The notes beneath the pieces are model-generated. The model searched no databases, was not told the DNA's origin, and was given only the letters and a program-made list of their open reading frames with translations. A DNA stretch of 10,716 nucleotides. Source: JBKPDV01 sp046728075. GTDB lineage: Bacteria; Acidobacteriota; Thermoanaerobaculia; UBA5066; Gp7-AA6. Location of the stretch: NCBI GenBank assembly GCA_046728075.1, contig JBKPDV010000074.1, forward strand, positions 1 to 10,716, read 5' to 3'. The translations under genes were made by a program, and so were the position numbers. Below, in pieces: positions 6,412-10,716 of the stretch; the first letter of the stretch is position 1, and each line of letters starts with the position of its first letter.

Positions 6412-6480
6412 AGTCCAGGGTCTAAGGTCTAAAGTTGGCCCGACTCCGCCACCTTAGACTTTAGACCTTAGACCTGAGAC
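6399..6480 (-). terminator. Possible intrinsic terminator for antisense transcription (hairpin D plus T7)
   Basis: Read on the minus strand, the array D hairpin is followed by TTTTTTT (complement of 6399-6405). That resembles a Rho-independent terminator acting on transcripts running from murA towards prmC. The fit is imperfect because 7-13 nt separate the base of the strong stem from the T-run. On the plus strand no T-run follows the hairpin, so sense transcription should pass. Confidence 0.28.
6406..6480. repeat. Heptamer hairpin array D (GTCTAAR units), prmC-murA gap
   Basis: The left arm (6406-6433) is GTTTAAA, GTCCAGG, GTCTAAG, GTCTAAA. The right arm (6453-6480) is inverted: CTTAGAC, TTTAGAC, CTTAGAC, CTGAGAC. 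Within it is a perfect 17-bp inverted repeat, 6419-6435 with 6458-6474. The first unit overlaps the prmC stop codon, and the last ends 7 nt before the murA GTG. The outer units are more degenerate than the inner ones. Confidence 0.93.
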
Positions 6481-6487
6481 ACACAAA

Positions 6488-7786
6488 GTGGACCGCTTCC
6501 TCATCGAAGGGCCTGTCCGCCTGCAGGGCGAGGTCGCGATTGCGGGCGCGAAGAACGCCGCGCTGCCTTGCCTGGCGGCGAGTCTCCTGACGGCCGAGCC
6601 GATCCGCCTGACGAACCTGCCCGACGTGCGAGACATCCGCACGATGGAAAAGCTCCTGCGCCACATCGGCGTCTTTCTGTCGGTCTCCGGCACGCAAGCC
6701 ACGGTGGAGGCTCGAGAGATCGGTTCCTCGGACGCGCCCTACGATCTGGTCAAGACGATGCGCGCCTCGGTGCTCGTTCTCGGACCGCTGCTCGCTCGCA
6801 CGGGCCGGGTACGCGTCTCGCTGCCGGGCGGCTGCGCGATCGGCGTGCGGCCGATCAACCTGCATCTGGCCGCGTTTGAAAGACTGGGCGCGCAAGTCGC
6901 TCTCGAACACGGGTACGTGGAAGCGCGCGCCTCCCGGTTGCTCGGCGCGGAAATCCTGTTCGAAGGAGTCACCGTTACCGGGACCGAAAACGCGATGCTC
7001 GCCGCGGTCCTCGCCAGAGGCACGACGCGCCTTGGCAATGCCGCCCGGGAGCCGGAGGTCGTGGATCTGGCGCGGCTGCTCCGGGCCATGGGGGCGCGCA
7101 TCGCCGGGGAGGGGACCGAGACGATCGAGATCGAGGGCGTCGAGTCGCTTCACGCGGCCGAGCACGAGGTCGTCCCGGATCGCATCGAGGCGGGAACCTA
7201 TGCGATCGGAGCCGCGCTGACTCGGGGAGACGTCTCCGTCCGCAACTGCCGGCCCGGGCACCTGCGGGCCTTGACCGCGAGGCTCCAGGCGAGCGGCGTC
7301 GGGATCCAAACAGGCGAGGACTGGATTCGTGTGCACGGCGACGCCTCCCTTTCCCCCCAGGACCTCGCCACCGCGCCGTACCCGGGCTTCCCGACGGACC
7401 TGCAGGCGCAGTGGATGGCGCTGGCCACTCGCATGGATGGGATCTCCACGATCACGGAGACGGTCTTCGAGAATCGATTCCAGCACGTGCCCGAGCTCGT
7501 GCGCATGGGGGCGCGCATTCGCCTGGAAGGACGCTGGGCGATCGTGGAGGGGCCCGCCCGCCTGACGGGAGCGTCGGTCATGGCGAGCGATCTCCGGGCC
7601 TCTGCGGCGCTCGTCCTGGCCGCTCTCGCCGCGCAAGGCGAGACGATCGTGGACCGCGTCTACCATCTGGATCGGGGATACGTCCGGATGGAGGAAAAAC
7701 TCCGCGCACTGGGCGCCCGCGTCCGGCGTACGTCGGAGCCGACCGGGGCCTTTCCGATCCCCGGCTATGTCCACGAGACCGGATGA
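6488..7786 (+). CDS. murA: UDP-N-acetylglucosamine 1-carboxyvinyltransferase (MurA)
   Basis: A 432-residue cytoplasmic enzyme of the EPSP-synthase fold. It adds enolpyruvate from phosphoenolpyruvate to UDP-GlcNAc, the first committed step of peptidoglycan synthesis. The substrate-binding K22-N23 pair lies in AGAKNAALP, and an R92 equivalent in KTMRAS. The flexible-loop cysteine is present as C116 in PGGCAIGVRP, so the enzyme should be of the fosfomycin-sensitive type. The catalytic aspartate is D304 in PTDLQAQ. Slightly longer than the roughly 420 residues usual. The GTG at 6488 gives the family-like MDRFLIEGP beginning; no ATG competes and no Shine-Dalgarno is visible. It is the last housekeeping gene of the run, and its end lies only 40 bp before the chosen livG start. 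Confidence 0.97.
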   Translation: MDRFLIEGPVRLQGEVAIAGAKNAALPCLAASLLTAEPIRLTNLPDVRDIRTMEKLLRHIGVFLSVSGTQATVEAREIGSSDAPYDLVKTMRASVLVLGPLLARTGRVRVSLPGGCAIGVRPINLHLAAFERLGAQVALEHGYVEARASRLLGAEILFEGVTVTGTENAMLAAVLARGTTRLGNAAREPEVVDLARLLRAMGARIAGEGTETIEIEGVESLHAAEHEVVPDRIEAGTYAIGAALTRGDVSVRNCRPGHLRALTARLQASGVGIQTGEDWIRVHGDASLSPQDLATAPYPGFPTDLQAQWMALATRMDGISTITETVFENRFQHVPELVRMGARIRLEGRWAIVEGPARLTGASVMASDLRASAALVLAALAAQGETIVDRVYHLDRGYVRMEEKLRALGARVRRTSEPTGAFPIPGYVHETG

Positions 7787-7826
7787 GCCGCAGGCCTTGC
7801 CCTCCGTTACGAACGCGGCTCTTGAG

Positions 7827-8618
7827 ATGAACGCCCCGAATCGAATCGGTGAGGTCCTGCTGACGGTCGAGGACGTGTCGCTCTCATTCGGTGGCGTCAC
7901 GGCCCTTTCCGGAGTCAGCCTCGAGGTGCGGCGCGGCGAGATCTGCGCGATCATCGGTCCCAACGGGGCAGGCAAGAGCTCGCTCTTGAACGTCTTGAAC
8001 GGCGTTTACCATCCCCATCGCGGTTCGATCACCTTCCAGGGGATCCGGCGGCGGCGCATGAACCCGCACGAGACGGCCAGGAAAGGGATCGCCCGGACCT
8101 TTCAGAACATCGCCCTGTTCAAGGGGATGAGCGTGCTCGAGAACATCCTGACGGGGCGGGCGCTGAAGATGCGATCGAATCTGTTCGCCCAGGCGCTCTA
8201 CTGGGGTCCGAGTCAGAAGGAAGAAATCGCCCACCGCCGGAGAGTCGAGGAGATCATCGATTTTCTCCAGATTCAGGCGGTTCGCAAGACTCCCGCCGGC
8301 CGCCTCCCCTATGGACTGCAGAAGCGAGTCGAGCTCGCCCGCGCTCTGGCGGCGGAGCCGGTGCTGCTGCTCTTAGACGAGCCGATGGCGGGGATGAACG
8401 TCGAGGAGAAGCAGGACATGTGCCGGTTCATACTCGACGTCAACGACGAGCTGGGGACGACGATCGTCCTGATCGAACATGACATGGGGGTCGTCATGGA
8501 CCTCTCCGACCACGTGGTTGTGCTCGACTACGGCCTCAAGATCGCCGATGGCACCCCGGACCAGGTCCGAGACGATTCCGCGGTCATCGACGCGTACCTG
8601 GGAGTGGCGCATGGATAA
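7827..8618 (+). CDS. livG: Branched-chain amino acid-type ABC transporter ATPase (LivG-like)
   Basis: A 263-residue ATPase subunit of a HAAT-family importer, working on the inner face of the membrane with LivH and LivM. Walker A is GPNGAGKS (44-51), the Q-loop is Q93 in ARTFQNIALF, and the signature is the LivG-type RLPYGLQKR (159-167) in place of LSGGQ. Walker B is LLLLDEP (180-186) with catalytic E185, and the H-loop is H218 in IEHDM. Start choice is uncertain. ATG at 7767 would give 283 residues and overlap murA by 20 nt; ATG at 7827 fits the family length of about 255 better. Neither has a Shine-Dalgarno. Substrate is not readable; HAAT systems carry branched-chain amino acids, urea, amides or aromatic and other organic acids. 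The partner ATPase LivF is not in the window. Confidence 0.93.
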   Translation: MNAPNRIGEVLLTVEDVSLSFGGVTALSGVSLEVRRGEICAIIGPNGAGKSSLLNVLNGVYHPHRGSITFQGIRRRRMNPHETARKGIARTFQNIALFKGMSVLENILTGRALKMRSNLFAQALYWGPSQKEEIAHRRRVEEIIDFLQIQAVRKTPAGRLPYGLQKRVELARALAAEPVLLLLDEPMAGMNVEEKQDMCRFILDVNDELGTTIVLIEHDMGVVMDLSDHVVVLDYGLKIADGTPDQVRDDSAVIDAYLGVAHG

Positions 8619-8636
8619 GGCGCTCGTTCGCTTCTG

Positions 8637-9524
8637 ATGGACTGGTCCTTCTTCTTCGAGGTCCTGATCGGCGGCCTGCTCGCCGGCATCATGTATTCCC
8701 TCGTCGCGCTTGGCTTCGTCCTGATCTACAAGGCCTCCGGGGTCTTCAACTTCGCGCAGGGCGCGATGGTCTTCTTCGCCGCCCTGATCTTCGTCTCGCT
8801 CTTCGAGAAGGGCTGGGGGCTCGCGGGCGCGGCCGCGGCGACGCTCGGCGTCATGGTCGTGCTCGCGTTCTTCGTCGAGCGCGTCGTGCTGCGCCCGCTC
8901 GTCAACCAGCCTCCGATCGCTCTCTTCATGGCGACGATCGGTCTGGCGTTCCTGATCGAAGGGTTCGCGCAGGGAATTCTGGGCGCCCAGGTTCACGGCC
9001 TGGACATCGGCATCGCCGACGTTCCCGTCCAGATCGGTGGGATCAACATCAGCAAGTTCGACCTTTTCGCCGCCGCCGTCGCGGGCCTGCTGGTGGCGAT
9101 GCTGGCGTTTTTCTTCAGCAAGACTCGGATCGGACGGGCGCTGCGCGCGGTGGCCGACGACCACCAGGCCGCGCTCGCGGTCGGGATTCCGCTCGAGCAG
9201 ATCTGGGTCGTCGTCTGGACCGCCTCCGGTTTCGTGGCGCTCGTAGCAGGCATTCTCTGGGGATCCCGTACGGGTGTTCAGTTCTCGTTGACGTTCACCG
9301 CCCTGAAGGCCCTCCCCGTCTTGATCCTGGGAGGCTTCACTTCGATCCCGGGCGCGATCGTGGGCGGCCTCCTCGTGGGCGCTTCCGAGAAGCTCGCCGA
9401 GGTCTACCTCGGTCCCCACATCGGCAGCGGTCTGGAGAACTGGTTCCCTTACGCGCTGGCGACGCTCTTCCTGCTCGTCCGTCCCGAGGGACTGTTTGGA
9501 GAGAAAAGGATCGAGCGTGTCTAG
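8637..9524 (+). CDS. livH: Branched-chain amino acid-type ABC transporter permease (LivH-like)
   Basis: A 295-residue, strongly hydrophobic inner-membrane permease, one half of the translocation channel, with about seven to eight predicted membrane segments. The first segment (about 10-32) leads into the LivH hallmark FNFAQGAM (37-44). The cytoplasmic coupling region, where LivG or LivF would dock, is AVADDHQAALAVGIP (171-185). A glycine-rich segment, GGFTSIPGAIVGG (232-244), precedes the last helices, and the C-terminus RPEGLFGEKRIERV is typical. The ATG at 8637 lies 18 nt after the livG stop without a good Shine-Dalgarno, so coupling to livG is likely. No cleavable signal peptide is expected. 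Normal length for the family. Confidence 0.93.
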   Translation: MDWSFFFEVLIGGLLAGIMYSLVALGFVLIYKASGVFNFAQGAMVFFAALIFVSLFEKGWGLAGAAAATLGVMVVLAFFVERVVLRPLVNQPPIALFMATIGLAFLIEGFAQGILGAQVHGLDIGIADVPVQIGGINISKFDLFAAAVAGLLVAMLAFFFSKTRIGRALRAVADDHQAALAVGIPLEQIWVVVWTASGFVALVAGILWGSRTGVQFSLTFTALKALPVLILGGFTSIPGAIVGGLLVGASEKLAEVYLGPHIGSGLENWFPYALATLFLLVRPEGLFGEKRIERV

Positions 9525-9537
9525 ATGAAGCACGGAG

Positions 9538-9609
9538 GGCGAAAGGCGAAAGGCGAATGGCGAATGGCGGGGTGGCCAGACGATTTTCCTTCGCCCTTCG
9601 CCGTTCGCC
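9538..9609. repeat. Heptamer hairpin array E (GGCGAAN units), livH-livM gap
   Basis: The left arm (9538-9572) is two GGCGAAA, two GGCGAAT and a degenerate GGCGGGG. The right arm (9589-9609) is inverted: two CTTCGCC and one GTTCGCC. The loop between is 16 nt. The array starts 13 nt after the livH stop and ends 16 nt before the chosen livM start. An ATG inside it (9557) opens the livM frame further upstream but would translate repeat sequence. Confidence 0.9.
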
Positions 9610-9625
9610 CGGCGCCGGCGGAAGC

Positions 9626-10693
9626 ATGATCTACCGCGAAGCCGGACAGTTCCACGCGACCTACGCGGAAGACCAGAGGATCTTTCCGATCCGTCAGGAT
9701 CGCATCGCCTTCGTGGGAATCCTTCTCATCGCCTTCGTGCTCGTTCCGCTGATCGGCAACGACTATTGGTTCAGCGCGATCCTGATTCCCTTTCTCATCC
9801 TTTCGCTCGCCGCCTTGGGCCTGAATATCCTGACCGGCTATGCCGGGCAGCTCTCGCTCGGCTCCGCCGCCTTCATGGCAGTGGGCGCGTTCGCGGCCTA
9901 CAACCTGATGCTGCGCGTGCCGCACATGCCCCTGCTTGCGAGCTTCTTCGTGGCGGGTCTCGTCACCGCGGCCGTCGGGCTCGTCTTCGGCCTGCCCAGC
10001 CTGCGGATCAAGGGGTTCTATCTGGCCGTCACGACGCTCGCCGCGCAGTTCATCATCGAGTGGGTGCTCACGAAGTTCGGATGGTTTTCCAACTACAATT
10101 CTTCCGGCGTCATCAGCGCACAGAAGATGGTGATCCTGGGCTACCGCTTCGAGAGCCCCGTCCGGCGTTATCTTCTGACGCTGGCCCTGGTCTCGCTGCT
10201 CGCCCTGGCGGCGAAGAACCTCGTGCGCAGCCGGATCGGAAGGTCCTGGATGGCCATTCGAGACATGGACGTCGCCGCGGAAGTCATCGGGATTCCGATG
10301 CTCGAAACCAAGCTCCTGGCATTCGCCGTCAGCTCCTTTTATTGCGGCGTGGCCGGCGCTCTCTGGGCGTTCGCGTACCTGGGAACCGTCGAGCCGCAGG
10401 CCTTCGACCTGACCCGCTCCTTTCAGATTCTGTTCATGATCATCATCGGCGGCCTCGGAAGCGTGCTCGGCTCGTTTCTCGGCGCCGCCTTCATCGTCCT
10501 GCTGCCCATCTTCCTGAACGTGGCGGCCCATTCGTTCTTCTCGGCCGGCGTGAGTCAGAGCCTCACATCCAACCTGGAGCTGATGGTTTTCGGAGCGCTG
10601 ATCATTTTCTTTCTGGCGGTCGAGCCGCTCGGTCTGGCGCGCCTCTGGCAGACCGGAAAGGAGAAGCTGCGCCTCTGGCCGTTTCCGCACTGA
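9626..10693 (+). CDS. livM: Branched-chain amino acid-type ABC transporter permease (LivM-like)
   Basis: A 355-residue inner-membrane permease, partner of LivH in the channel. After a hydrophilic N-terminus of about 27 residues, membrane segments begin at about 28. The LivM hallmark GLNILTGYAGQLSLGSAAFM is at 65-84, followed by GLPSLRIKGFYLAVTTLA (122-139) and the cytoplasmic coupling region AIRDMDVAAEVIGIP (210-224). GGLGSVLGSFLGA (275-287) precedes the last helices. I chose ATG 9626, with a weak GGCGGAAG-like sequence just before it. The in-frame ATG at 9557 would add 23 residues encoded by heptamer array E and its flank, unlike any LivM leader. The gene ends 23 bp before the window edge, where a good ribosome-binding site shows that the transporter cluster or another gene continues. 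Confidence 0.93.
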   Translation: MIYREAGQFHATYAEDQRIFPIRQDRIAFVGILLIAFVLVPLIGNDYWFSAILIPFLILSLAALGLNILTGYAGQLSLGSAAFMAVGAFAAYNLMLRVPHMPLLASFFVAGLVTAAVGLVFGLPSLRIKGFYLAVTTLAAQFIIEWVLTKFGWFSNYNSSGVISAQKMVILGYRFESPVRRYLLTLALVSLLALAAKNLVRSRIGRSWMAIRDMDVAAEVIGIPMLETKLLAFAVSSFYCGVAGALWAFAYLGTVEPQAFDLTRSFQILFMIIIGGLGSVLGSFLGAAFIVLLPIFLNVAAHSFFSAGVSQSLTSNLELMVFGALIIFFLAVEPLGLARLWQTGKEKLRLWPFPH

Positions 10694-10706
10694 AACCGTC
10701 CACATG

Positions 10707-10711
10707 AGGAG
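10707..10711 (+). promoter_or_regulatory. Shine-Dalgarno (AGGAG) for a gene beyond the window
   Basis: AGGAG followed by AACAA reaches the window edge 14-18 nt after the livM stop, so a co-directional gene should start within a few bases past 10716. Context suggests a LivF ATPase or the periplasmic binding protein of the same importer, but the coding sequence is not visible. It is the clearest Shine-Dalgarno in the window. Confidence 0.55.
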
Positions 10712-10716
10712 AACAA

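Noticed and set aside
7767..7826. livG start at ATG 7767 within the end of murA
   Set aside because: Possible, but it gives an unusually long leader before the first family-conserved residues, and no Shine-Dalgarno favours it. ATG 7827 is preferred without certainty.
6461..7975. 504-residue minus-strand open frame opposite murA
   Set aside because: Shadow of murA with arginine-rich, low-information sequence. It also runs through array D and the start of livG.
2185..9609. The heptamer arrays as CRISPR arrays
   Set aside because: Units are 7 bp with no unique spacers, arms are inverted, and no cas genes are present.
2185..9609. The hairpins as intrinsic terminators of the sense transcripts
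   Set aside because: No T-run follows any of them in the sense direction, and they lie between genes that look co-transcribed.
8373..10705. Two long minus-strand frames opposite livG/livH and livM
   Set aside because: Hydrophilic Asp/Glu/Arg/Gln-rich mirror of membrane-protein codons; no domain.

Overview
The window is a dense, GC-rich (roughly 60-65% by eye) bacterial chromosome segment with ten genes and no RNA genes, phage genes or insertion sequences. The gene set and order (rpmE-prfA-prmC-murA, an FHA-GAF-PP2C phosphatase, a branched-chain-amino-acid-type ABC transporter), together with nearly absent Shine-Dalgarno sequences, suggest a high-GC Gram-negative-type bacterium. Acidobacteriota or a neighbouring phylum is my best guess. 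That is inference from style and from remembered intergenic repeats, not a placement.

Layout. Positions 39-3926 are a minus-strand block transcribed from about 3940 leftwards: an FHA-GAF-SpoIIE-type phosphatase, then an amidohydrolase of the deoxyadenosine/MTA/SAH deaminase group, then a class I SAM methyltransferase whose GTG start overlaps the deaminase stop. Positions 3927-4071 are a divergent promoter region with two near-identical TTAGAAT-type -10 boxes. Positions 4072-7786 are a plus-strand housekeeping run: ribosomal protein L31, release factor 1, the methyltransferase PrmC that modifies release factors, and MurA, first enzyme of peptidoglycan synthesis. Positions 7827-10693 are livG-livH-livM-like transporter genes on the same strand. 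A strong Shine-Dalgarno at 10707 announces another gene just past the edge.

The unusual content is between the genes. All five co-directional gaps longer than about 50 bp (2177-2258, 4291-4402, 5483-5571, 6412-6487, 9525-9625) hold an array of 7-bp tandem units. Four of the five arrays are head-to-head, so they can fold as a hairpin with a short loop. The heptamer sequence differs between gaps (GGRACTC, AGCTGAN, GTCTAAR, GGCGAAN), but the format is the same: about 3-5 units per arm, a loop of roughly 10-20 nt, and a position 3-16 nt before the next start codon. The divergent promoter gap and the overlapping or very short gaps have none. An architecture conserved without a conserved sequence is the main thing here deserving a second look.

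How the genes work together. RF1 and PrmC are substrate and enzyme (GGQ glutamine methylation), and L31 and MurA are common neighbours of that pair. The deaminase could remove SAM-derived nucleosides next to a SAM-dependent methyltransferase. LivG, LivH and LivM give one ATPase and two permeases of an importer; its binding protein and second ATPase are not in the window.
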